Source of the DNA: Gammaproteobacteria bacterium
GTDB taxonomy: Bacteria > Pseudomonadota > Gammaproteobacteria > Coxiellales > Coxiellaceae
Direction: 5' to 3'
DNA: 12,122 nucleotides
NCBI GenBank assembly: GCA_021774015.1
Contig: JAJFJO010000316.1
Span: 1 to 12,122 of the forward strand
Shown here: positions 1 through 5,107 of the stretch, one piece after another
Layout: each line of letters starts with the position of its first letter
Numbering within the stretch: the first letter of the stretch is position 1
The notes under the pieces: generated by a model
Databases searched by the model: none
Told to the model about the DNA's origin: nothing
What the model saw: the letters and a program-made list of their open reading frames with translations, nothing else
Position numbers and translations under genes: made by a program

Positions 1-11
1 GTGTTTTTTTG

Positions 12-1313
12 TTAACGCAAGTTATAAAGAAAATCTGCAACTGAAATACTGTCAGTATGATCAAACTTACCTTTGGTTGTGTGTTTTGTTAGGATAACTC
101 GATCTTTGAAATTAGACAGCATTTTTAAATCATTAGGTCTCAGTTGAGAGGCCCATTTAACTGCAATTGCTTGTGTTCTATTATCGTGTAACCAAATTAC
201 ATCAACTTCACCCTGACCTTTGAAGTAATATGTTTTGTCTTTACGATAACAATGGCTTGCAACACATGCCTCGACGATGGTTGGTTCACTTTCACCGTAG
301 TTCATTAGCCCATCTCTTTGTAACCAGCGACTAATGGTGTGGAATATAAAGGGGTCAAACAAATGAAATTTGCGGTTTTTGCGTGGAAAGCCTTGTTTTT
401 TGTTTTGATCATAAGCTTGTAAGTTAAATAATATATCCATACGCTCTAATAGCCGACAATAATCAATACAGGTTTCTTTACTGATCAAACCGATTTTTTG
501 AGTTAGAGCAGAAAATGAAACCTGTGATACGCCAACAGTAAGTAGTGCGCGAAGCACGAGTAGCAAGTATTCTTCATTTTTGTTGCGGCTTAAGAAGTCA
601 CCGCGAATCCACTGCTCATAAGTCATGTAAGTGGATTCGCTAATAGATCCATGCATAGCAAGATCATTGATAGCTCGCAAATAACCGCCACATTGTAGAT
701 AGTCATTAAGTCGTAATGCTAATTGAGCAGAATTGTGTTTATCATTCGGTGCAATCAGATTGACATAATCGGCAAAGGCTAGTGGATACAAATGAAAATC
801 AACTTGCTTTGCATTCCCGCGCCTTCCTGGAAATCGCATGGCTGCTTCTTTTAGGATAAGGGTATCTGAGCCAGTCAGTACGCAGGCACCGTTGCTAAAA
901 GCACCTTCATCGGCTAATGCTTTAATAACGCGGTCCCACTCTTTAACATAAGTCACTTCATCGATGATCATAAGAAAAAGTTGTCCCTTAAAGCTATTGA
1001 TGATTGCTCGAAGTGTTTGTCCAAACGTTTTTGCATCGAAGATTTCATCACAGGAAAGGTATGCAATTTGATTAGCAGGAAGGATATTTTGTGATAAGCA
1101 GTGTTGAATGAGTAGCTTGCATGAGGTGGATTTTCCAATTTGTCGTCCACCGGTGAGGATATAAATACCAGGAGTGTGTAGATTGAGCTCAGTCCACCAG
1201 TCTGGGCTATACTGATATTTTAGCTGCGCTAGCGCCTTAAGGTGGGGGTCAAGAGTGTTAAAGTTGTCTTTATCTAAACGAAATGAATTGTGTAACTCAT
1301 TGATGTAATTCAT
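12..1313 (-). CDS. AAA+ ATPase with DUF4143-type C-terminal domain
   Basis: ATP-binding protein of the AAA_14/DUF4143 family, 433 aa from the preferred start. Seen: Walker A GGRQIGKST (residues 55-63), Walker B LFLMIIDEV (112-120), a sensor-like LTGSD (146-150), the family's arginine-rich segment MRFPGRRG (159-166), a winged-helix-like middle region (about 250-310), KFHLFDPFIF (315-324) and a C-terminal nuclease-like fold with E348, D371 and K386. Where relatives usually show IEVK this protein has IAVK (383-386), so the acidic residue of the PD-(D/E)XK-like site is missing. The ATG at 1313 is chosen because AGGAAGG lies 9 nt upstream. An in-frame ATG at 1406 would translate the operator repeats and lies upstream of the predicted promoter. 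No partner gene is visible; the cellular role of this family is poorly known, with suggestions ranging from antitoxin-like to genome-maintenance functions. Family confident, function unknown. Confidence 0.88.
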   Translation of the reverse strand: MNYINELHNSFRLDKDNFNTLDPHLKALAQLKYQYSPDWWTELNLHTPGIYILTGGRQIGKSTSCKLLIQHCLSQNILPANQIAYLSCDEIFDAKTFGQTLRAIINSFKGQLFLMIIDEVTYVKEWDRVIKALADEGAFSNGACVLTGSDTLILKEAAMRFPGRRGNAKQVDFHLYPLAFADYVNLIAPNDKHNSAQLALRLNDYLQCGGYLRAINDLAMHGSISESTYMTYEQWIRGDFLSRNKNEEYLLLVLRALLTVGVSQVSFSALTQKIGLISKETCIDYCRLLERMDILFNLQAYDQNKKQGFPRKNRKFHLFDPFIFHTISRWLQRDGLMNYGESEPTIVEACVASHCYRKDKTYYFKGQGEVDVIWLHDNRTQAIAVKWASQLRPNDLKMLSNFKDRVILTKHTTKGKFDHTDSISVADFLYNLR

Positions 1314-1322
1314 AATTATTGA

Positions 1323-1329
1323 CCTTCCT
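1323..1329 (-). promoter_or_regulatory. Shine-Dalgarno site fixing the AAA ATPase start
   Basis: Read on the minus strand this is AGGAAGG, 9 nt before the ATG at 1313. It decides between that ATG and the upstream in-frame ATG at 1406, which would add 31 residues translated from the operator repeats. Confidence 0.8.
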
Positions 1330-1345
1330 GCAAGTGTGTTCTGAA

Positions 1346-1374
1346 AGTATAGGCCCGCTAGACAAATTTGTCTA
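1346..1374 (-). promoter_or_regulatory. Sigma-70-type promoter of the AAA ATPase gene
   Basis: Minus strand: -35 TAGACA (1369-1374, 5/6 match to TTGACA), 17-nt spacer, -10 TATACT (1346-1351, 5/6 match to TATAAT). The -35 box lies entirely inside the first palindrome (1358-1375), so a protein bound there would block RNA polymerase. The predicted transcript starts near 1339, leaving a leader of about 25 nt with a good ribosome binding site. Confidence 0.7.
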
Positions 1375-1415
1375 GTGGCCATTAGACAAATTTGTCTAGC
1401 AAGCATTAGACGAAT
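1357..1415. repeat. Tandem 24-bp palindromic operator array
   Basis: Two near-identical palindromes, CTAGACAAATTTGTCTAG (1358-1375, perfect 18 bp) and a 16-bp perfect core TAGACAAATTTGTCTA (1383-1398), have centres exactly 24 bp apart. A third degenerate half-copy, ATTAGACGAAT (1405-1415), sits 24 bp from the matching bases of the second (ATTAGACAAAT, 1381-1391). The array overlaps the ATPase promoter. Dyad symmetry plus a 24-bp period suits cooperative dimers of a DNA-binding protein bound a little over two helical turns apart. The cognate protein is not identifiable here. Read in frame, the array yields the repeated peptide RQICL, which is an artefact. Confidence 0.75.
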
Positions 1416-1569
1416 CTCCCCGCTCCAGAGATTAAGTTTTTAGCCGGCTAGTAGAGCAGTCGGAATACACGTTGATATTTCAAACCATTTTTTAGTATTG
1501 CAATGCTAAGAAGCGGCCCAAAAAATATAAATTAATGGGCTGGAAGATTTACTTGAAAGTGAATATTTT

Positions 1570-2028
1570 CTAGTCGCAAGGATCGGTAGTATCACTCACT
1601 AAGTTCACAGAAAAAATAAACCCTTCTTGCTTGCAAACCTTACAAATTCGGCCGCCTTCTGGTTTGTTTGTTATTGCGTGCTGAAGTGTTGTGGGTTTTT
1701 TAGGGTCCCAGGTAAATTGCACAGTGCAAGAGCTTTTGCCATCTTCGGATTTAATGCTGTAATCAAAACTGCCGGGTTGGTTTGGGTTTGCAATACTAAC
1801 AGTAATGAGTTTGTCACACCCGCTGCTTGTTGGTGATGCGATTAAGTTATTAAAATTGCTGGCTTTGTCTGAACAGCCTGATTCTGGGCCAGTATAGCCA
1901 GCTATAACACAGTTACCCATGTTGTTTTTCCCTGGGTTTGGGCAAGGATTTTTTATGTCGGCGATGGATGCAGATGAAATTGCTAAGCCAATTGCAGCAG
2001 TGACAATGGAAAGCAGGATCGTGTTCAT
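1570..2028 (-). CDS. Small secreted cysteine-rich protein, unknown function
   Basis: 152-aa hypothetical protein. Seen: N-terminal hydrophobic stretch (about residues 3-17) with a likely signal peptidase I site after SIA (residue 23), then a mature part of about 129 aa with eight cysteines (29, 40, 52, 71, 101, 129, 132, 151), including CKVC near the end. The mature protein is rich in Pro, Gly, Asn, Ser and Thr and has no further membrane segment. An even number of cysteines in an exported protein suggests four disulfides formed in the periplasm or outside the cell. I do not recognise the family. The start is supported by GGAG 7 nt upstream and by a consensus promoter. It is transcribed divergently from the DUF1499 gene. 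It could be a periplasmic factor or a secreted virulence-type protein; nothing in the sequence decides. Confidence 0.75.
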   Translation of the reverse strand: MNTILLSIVTAAIGLAISSASIADIKNPCPNPGKNNMGNCVIAGYTGPESGCSDKASNFNNLIASPTSSGCDKLITVSIANPNQPGSFDYSIKSEDGKSSCTVQFTWDPKKPTTLQHAITNKPEGGRICKVCKQEGFIFSVNLVSDTTDPCD

Positions 2029-2051
2029 AATAAAGCTCCAAACATAACTAT

Positions 2052-2072
2052 ACCTATGTGGTAATTATAGGT
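2052..2072. repeat. Inverted repeat over the -10 of the Cys-rich gene
   Basis: ACCTAT (2052-2057) and ATAGGT (2067-2072) form 6-bp arms around a 9-bp spacer. It overlaps the TATAAT of the minus-strand promoter (2064-2069), so it could be an operator. The short arms make chance possible. Confidence 0.35.
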
Positions 2073-2092
2073 GACTATGCTGAAAATGTGAC
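2064..2092 (-). promoter_or_regulatory. Promoter of the Cys-rich secreted protein gene
   Basis: Minus strand: -35 GTCACA (2087-2092, 4/6), 17-nt spacer, -10 TATAAT (2064-2069, 6/6). The leader to the ATG at 2028 is about 30 nt. Its -35 overlaps that of the opposite promoter at 2088-2116. Confidence 0.6.
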
Positions 2093-2116
2093 TGCTTACC
2101 CTGTTGGATATATAAT
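2088..2116 (+). promoter_or_regulatory. Promoter of the DUF1499 gene
   Basis: Plus strand: -35 GTGACT (2088-2093, 4/6), 17-nt spacer, -10 TATAAT (2111-2116, 6/6). A second TATAAT at 2137-2142 lacks a good -35 but could serve as an alternative. The -35 shares five base pairs (2088-2092) with the -35 of the divergent promoter. Confidence 0.5.
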
Positions 2117-2184
2117 TCTAGCGTTTGCGTGAATCTTATAATATATTGATTTAGATGGATTTCATCTGTTAGTTGAACTATGGG

Positions 2185-2685
2185 ATGATGGGTATGAAAA
2201 TGTTATTAATTGTACTGATATTTGTGGTCTTGGGGGTGTTTGCTGTTCGCTCTATTCTGACGCCTGATACTGATAAAATGAAACTGAGTGAGCTTAATTT
2301 TAAAACCTTAGAATTGCCCCTGCCGCCTAATAAGTATTTAGTGTGCCCGAAAGACTATTGTCGTGCTAAGACTGATGCAATGAGTATTACCTATGACGTT
2401 TCTGTTGCTGCGCTTAAAACGGCATGGAATACAATGGTTGCGCAACAGCTGCGTGTGACGTTATTAGCTGCTTTTCAAAATGGTAGGCAAGAGCGCTATA
2501 TACAATTATCACGCGTGTTTCATTTTCCGGATTTTATAACGGTAGACTTTATTTCGGTTGATGAGGATCACTCTACTTTAGCTATTTATAGCCATTCGAA
2601 ATATGGGCATTCTGATCTGGGTGTTAATCAACAGCGCGTGCAAACATGGCTGCGAGAACTGCAATCAATACTTGAATCCACATAG
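2185..2685 (+). CDS. DUF1499 family membrane-anchored protein
   Basis: 166-aa protein of the DUF1499 family, whose function is not established. Seen: a single hydrophobic N-terminal segment (about residues 5-23, uncleaved anchor or signal), then a soluble domain with the family's CPKDYCRA region, the central SRVFHFPDFITVDFI strand pair and the C-terminal signature YSHSKYGHSDLGVNQQRVQTWL, close to the usual S-x-x-G-x-S-D-L-G-x-N-x-x-R-V motif. The start is uncertain: in-frame ATGs at 2185, 2188, 2194 and 2200 and a TTG at 2173 are possible, and no ribosome site is decisive (GGGA at 2182-2185 would suit 2194). It has its own promoter, divergent from the Cys-rich gene, and it converges on yhhQ with only 4 bp between stop codons, leaving no room for a separate terminator. 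Family assignment is good; role unknown. Confidence 0.82.
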   Translation: MMGMKMLLIVLIFVVLGVFAVRSILTPDTDKMKLSELNFKTLELPLPPNKYLVCPKDYCRAKTDAMSITYDVSVAALKTAWNTMVAQQLRVTLLAAFQNGRQERYIQLSRVFHFPDFITVDFISVDEDHSTLAIYSHSKYGHSDLGVNQQRVQTWLRELQSILEST

Positions 2686-2689
2686 ATTG

Positions 2690-3427
2690 CTATTGCTTAC
2701 TATAACGATTGTTATCACGCTTATAATTAATATTAAAATGCAACGGTGAGAAGGTGGTGCCAAAGTCATAAATATCTGTTTGTTCTTGATGCTTCAACCA
2801 CTCGCTCACACGAACAGAGAATGGCATCATGATACACTCATACACAAATTTAAATATATACTGACATAGTGCTAGCCACAGCAATGTTTTGAATGGCAGT
2901 ATCAAAGAAAATGCGATGACACAAAATAATAAGGTATCGAATATAGCGCCGATTGCGGTTGAGCTTATAAATCTTAGCCACATAAAACGATTTTGATGAA
3001 TGAGCTTCAGTTTTGCTAATATGCCGCAATTAATTAAATCGCCGACAAAATAAGCTACCGATGATGCAAGTACCATGCGCGGTTCTATGCCGAACACTTC
3101 TTTCAAAGCCGCTTGTTGGTGGCCCCAGCCGGGAGCAACAGGTAGGGCAATAGCAATATACGCAAAGCCGATTAATAGTAAGTTGCAGGTGATCGCTAGC
3201 CATACCAATTGTCGTGCGCGTTGAAAGCCATAAACTTCGGTTAAAATATCGCTAAATACATATGAAATAGGAAAGGTGATGATGCCTGCGGGCAGCATTA
3301 TGTGATCAATAGCAAATACTTTTATTGAAAGAATATTGCTAACAATAAAACAGGTGATAAATAAAATCGCGATGACGTGATAATACTTAAATTCAAGTTT
3401 GATCGCATCTGGGTCGAAGGTTCTCAT
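2690..3427 (-). CDS. yhhQ: Queuosine precursor transporter YhhQ (VUT family)
   Basis: Integral inner-membrane protein of the VUT/DUF165 family, which imports 7-deazaguanine precursors of queuosine (preQ0/preQ1, in some relatives queuine-type substrates) for tRNA wobble modification. Seen: 245 aa with about six hydrophobic segments, family signatures FPISYVFSDILTEVYG (52-67), ASSVAYFVGDLINCGILAKLK (121-141, the Asp/Asn pair is typical), ISSTAIGAIFDTLLF (154-168) and FKFVYECIMMPF (192-203), and the common tail DIYDFGTTFSP. It is slightly longer than the E. coli protein because of a polar C-terminal extension. The start codon overlaps the stop of the preceding 112-aa gene (ATGA) and has no Shine-Dalgarno, so translation is probably coupled. 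Being third in an operon led by an XRE/S24-type regulator is unusual for this gene, which more often has a preQ1 riboswitch or a stand-alone promoter; I see no riboswitch here. Confidence 0.9.
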   Translation of the reverse strand: MRTFDPDAIKLEFKYYHVIAILFITCFIVSNILSIKVFAIDHIMLPAGIITFPISYVFSDILTEVYGFQRARQLVWLAITCNLLLIGFAYIAIALPVAPGWGHQQAALKEVFGIEPRMVLASSVAYFVGDLINCGILAKLKLIHQNRFMWLRFISSTAIGAIFDTLLFCVIAFSLILPFKTLLWLALCQYIFKFVYECIMMPFSVRVSEWLKHQEQTDIYDFGTTFSPLHFNINYKRDNNRYSKQ

Positions 3428-3762
3428 GAGCGGTAAAATATCCTTTTGAAGCGTTGTAATACATTGTTGCGTGGTTTGGATTCTAGGCGTTGCAAGGTGG
3501 CGTCGTTAAAGTCATTACCTAATAAAAACAATTGTCTTGGGTGCACGAAATAAATCAGTGGTGAGTTGATGAAGGCATTAACCTCTTCAACACCACCAAT
3601 ACGATTGTCAGTATATTTAAATTTCACCATTAGTCTTTGTGTGCTTTCATCAACAAAGGTATTGAGCACCTTTATCAGGTAGGGGTTATTTTTTTGCGGC
3701 AAAACTCCTGACAAAGCACGCTTGAATGTGTGTAGACTTAATGTTTTTTCTGCTAGCTTCAT
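3424..3762 (-). CDS. Hypothetical 112-aa protein between regulator and yhhQ
   Basis: I do not recognise this protein. Seen: 112 aa, no signal peptide or membrane segment, predicted mixed alpha/beta with strand-like RLMVKFKYTD (43-52) and PLIYFVHPRQLFLLG (68-82), a basic N-terminus and a strongly basic C-terminus (about 100-112: VLQRFKRIFYRS). Its ATG overlaps the regulator's stop by 4 nt (ATGA at 3759-3762) and its own stop overlaps the yhhQ start in the same way, so all three are translated as a coupled operon. The overlaps on both sides argue that it is real. The basic character would allow nucleic-acid or membrane-surface contact, and the position would fit an accessory factor of the regulator or of the transporter; neither is shown by the sequence. 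Confidence 0.75.
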   Translation of the reverse strand: MKLAEKTLSLHTFKRALSGVLPQKNNPYLIKVLNTFVDESTQRLMVKFKYTDNRIGGVEEVNAFINSPLIYFVHPRQLFLLGNDFNDATLQRLESKPRNNVLQRFKRIFYRS

Positions 3763-4427
3763 TGTCTGGCCAAATTTATATGCGCCTCAATAACAACGCC
3801 CAACATAGTATGAGCGATATCATTGGCAGCGATGACTTTATGCTCGGGCTGCAAGGGGTAAAAATAACTCTCACGACCGTCTTGCTTATACTTGCGAATG
3901 CTAATGTGATTGTCTTGTTCAAATTGCACGGCAACAAAGTCATGCTCTTGTGGTTGTAGAGTTGGGTTAATCACTAGCAAGCTACCTTTTTGAAATACGG
4001 GTTCACACTGTCGGTGCGATACCTGGACAGCAAACACGTCACTGCTGTGTGACGGTTTCTCAGTCGTCCATCTAAACCATTCTTTTACCTCACTGAGAGA
4101 GGTTTGTAAATTCGTAGTGAGGTCGGTTGAGATGATGGGAATTGCGATGGAGGGCTTTAGTGGGGCGCTAATTCCTTGTATGTCCGATGGCAGGGTGGCT
4201 TTGCCGAGGAGTTGGTCGATGGTAACACCAAAGTAATCTGCTAGTAGAGTCAGTGTAGAGGCACGCGGGTCTAATACGTGACCGGATAGAATACGATTAA
4301 TGGTGGGCGGCGGCAGGTCTAGCTGCCTTGCTAGATCAGACCCGCTTTTTACCTGCCGATTGCTAATGAGAAGATGCAGAATATCTCTAAGCTTCAACTG
4401 GTTATTGGTAGTGGCTTGTGTGCTCAT
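3759..4427 (-). CDS. XRE-family repressor with inactive S24/LexA-like domain
   Basis: 222-aa transcription regulator of the phage CI/C2 type. Seen: N-terminal helix-turn-helix (about 13-75, SGSDLARQLDLPPPTINRIL being the recognition region), a linker (78-125), then an S24 peptidase-like domain (about 128-215). Aligned with the family pattern F-A-L-x-V-x-G-D-S-M-E-P, this protein reads F-A-V-Q-V-S-H-R-Q-C-E-P (132-143), so the catalytic Ser is Gln140; the general-base Lys position in I-S-I-R-K-Y is Arg178. Self-cleavage in an SOS-like response is therefore unlikely and the domain probably serves dimerisation or ligand sensing. The start has AAGG about 7-8 nt upstream. It heads an operon with the 112-aa gene and yhhQ and lies divergent from a LuxR-type gene, with palindromic sites between them that may be its operators. 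No other phage gene is nearby. Confidence 0.88.
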   Translation of the reverse strand: MSTQATTNNQLKLRDILHLLISNRQVKSGSDLARQLDLPPPTINRILSGHVLDPRASTLTLLADYFGVTIDQLLGKATLPSDIQGISAPLKPSIAIPIISTDLTTNLQTSLSEVKEWFRWTTEKPSHSSDVFAVQVSHRQCEPVFQKGSLLVINPTLQPQEHDFVAVQFEQDNHISIRKYKQDGRESYFYPLQPEHKVIAANDIAHTMLGVVIEAHINLARQ

Positions 4428-4457
4428 AATCGCGCCTTGCCTGTTGACAATGAAGTT

Positions 4458-4505
4458 TTAATGTTTTAACTTATCAGAACATTAATGTTCTGGTGCATTA
4501 ATGTT
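4458..4505. promoter_or_regulatory. Probable operator cluster (TTAATGTT sites and 18-bp palindrome)
   Basis: TTAATGTT occurs three times in the same orientation (4458-4465, 4482-4489, 4498-4505). The middle copy lies in the perfect palindrome CAGAACATTAATGTTCTG (4475-4492), and the third is nearly palindromic (GCATTAATGT, 4495-4504). Spacings are 24 and 16 bp. The cluster covers the predicted -10 and spacer of the repressor's own promoter and touches the -35 of the LuxR-type gene, the arrangement expected for an autoregulating CI/C2-type repressor that also controls the divergent gene. Binding by the adjacent repressor is an inference. Confidence 0.65.
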
Positions 4506-4509
4506 TCAA
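4481..4509 (-). promoter_or_regulatory. Predicted promoter of the repressor/yhhQ operon
   Basis: Minus strand: -35 TTGAAA (4504-4509, 5/6), 17-nt spacer, -10 ATTAAT (4481-4486, 4/6). The -10 lies in the centre of the 18-bp palindrome. The start point would be near 4474, with a leader of about 47 nt. Confidence 0.5.
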
Positions 4510-4533
4510 AAGGTCGATACATTTGTGTGTAAT
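4505..4533 (+). promoter_or_regulatory. Predicted promoter of the LuxR-type gene
   Basis: Plus strand: -35 TTCAAA (4505-4510, 4/6), 17-nt spacer, -10 TGTAAT (4528-4533, 5/6). Its -35 overlaps that of the repressor promoter on the other strand. A perfect TTGACA at 4444-4449 further upstream lacks a convincing -10 at 16-18 nt, so it is a weaker alternative. Confidence 0.45.
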
Positions 4534-4588
4534 CATACCGTATCGAGTCGCAGGATTAAATAACGTATTTGCAAAAGAGCAAATAACA

Positions 4589-4598
4589 GGAGGTGATA
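4589..4598 (+). promoter_or_regulatory. Near-perfect ribosome binding site of the LuxR-type gene
   Basis: The run CAGGAGGTGATA just before the ATG at 4599 contains AGGAGGTGAT, an almost full complement to the 16S rRNA 3' end, with GGAGG (4589-4593) 5 nt from the ATG. An in-frame GTG at 4593 falls inside the Shine-Dalgarno itself and is rejected as start. High translation is expected once the gene is transcribed. Confidence 0.8.
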
Positions 4599-4985
4599 AT
4601 GACTTATTGGGAGGCGGTGTTACACGAGGTGATGAATAAACATAACCAGTCGACACAGTTTGTTTTTACCAATCTTCGTCAACGGAAGGTTGAGACGAAA
4701 AAAAGGAAACCACGAAAAATGGCAGCGAGTCATGAGAATAAGATGTACACATTGGGCGACCGATATTCCGATATTTATTTTACTCAAAGAGAAGCGGAAT
4801 GCATGCTGCTTTTGTTGCGGGGATATACGCTGGCTAATGTGGCGCGGGAGTTGCGCTTATCTACGCGCACGGTAGAGTTTTATGTAAAAAACATGAGGAT
4901 GAAAATGCGTTGTGACACGAAGGCGAAGCTAGTTGAAACGGTCGCGCAGTCAGATTTTTTGGAGAATATGGACCTGGTGATGTAA
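4599..4985 (+). CDS. LuxR-type helix-turn-helix solo regulator
   Basis: 128-aa DNA-binding protein with a C-terminal LuxR/FixJ-type HTH domain. Seen: FTQREAECMLLLLRGYTLANVARELRLSTRTVEFYVKNMRMKM (61-103) carries the family's T-x-R-E start, the G-x-x-x-x-x-I/V-A-x-x-L turn and the S-x-x-T-V-x-x-x recognition helix. The first 55 residues are too short for a receiver or autoinducer domain and include a very basic stretch (RQRKVETKKRKPRK, 27-40). It is thus a solo regulator without a visible sensing module. The upstream Shine-Dalgarno is nearly ideal, and the promoter region is shared with a divergent XRE/S24-type repressor whose putative operators flank its -35. It may be repressed by that protein or regulate it in return. 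Its target genes cannot be told from the window. Confidence 0.85.
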   Translation: MTYWEAVLHEVMNKHNQSTQFVFTNLRQRKVETKKRKPRKMAASHENKMYTLGDRYSDIYFTQREAECMLLLLRGYTLANVARELRLSTRTVEFYVKNMRMKMRCDTKAKLVETVAQSDFLENMDLVM

Positions 4986-4991
4986 TTAAAC

Positions 4992-5021
4992 CTAGAAAGC
5001 GCGCTTAACTGCATTTTCTAG
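4992..5021. repeat. Inverted repeat after the LuxR-type gene
   Basis: CTAGAAA (4992-4998) pairs with TTTCTAG (5015-5021) around a loop that holds the small palindrome AAGCGCGCTT. It starts 6 bp after the LuxR-type stop codon and could be a transcript-end hairpin, but no T-run follows. Confidence 0.35.
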
Positions 5022-5047
5022 CTATTCGTGCGGAAAACGTGGAGATT

Positions 5048-5075
5048 ACCACATTATTCGTACGAATAATGTGGT
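5048..5075. terminator. Perfect 28-bp palindrome between convergent genes
   Basis: Arms 5048-5061 and 5062-5075 are exact reverse complements, centred on CGTACG, with ACCACATTATTC as the outer half. Transcribed from either side it gives a 12-bp stem with a 4-nt loop. Its place between the convergent LuxR-type gene and the ABC importer suggests a bidirectional transcript end. Neither strand has a following T-run, so it is not a canonical Rho-independent terminator. A protein-binding site is the alternative. Confidence 0.45.
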
Positions 5076-5107
5076 GTTGTGGTAGTTTGGAGTCAAAATA
5101 GCCCAAG

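Noticed and set aside
968..1150. 60-codon minus-strand ORF inside the AAA ATPase gene
   Set aside because: Alternate frame within a well-supported gene with Walker motifs; no ribosome site and no recognisable content.
1357..1415. Short regularly spaced repeats as a CRISPR array
   Set aside because: Only two full copies and one degenerate copy, period 24 bp with 6-8 bp between palindromes, no spacers and no cas genes; they overlap a promoter and behave as operators.
1430..1470. tRNA or attachment-site-like sequence with the palindrome TAGCCGGCTA
   Set aside because: No cloverleaf can be formed and there is no duplicated copy elsewhere in the window.
1627..1836. 69-codon plus-strand ORF opposite the Cys-rich gene
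   Set aside because: Antisense shadow; the minus-strand frame has a signal peptide, ribosome site and promoter.
3726..3959. 77-codon plus-strand ORF with hydrophobic stretches
   Set aside because: Antisense to the repressor and the 112-aa gene; its hydrophobicity is the reverse reading of those genes.
4428..4598. preQ1 riboswitch upstream of the yhhQ operon
   Set aside because: Considered because yhhQ relatives often have one, but I see no compact H-type pseudoknot pattern before the repressor or before yhhQ, whose start lies inside the preceding gene.
3759..4985. Prophage immunity region
   Set aside because: The CI/C2-like repressor and divergent regulator resemble one, but no integrase, structural, replication or attachment-site sequence is nearby and the next genes are ordinary chromosomal functions.
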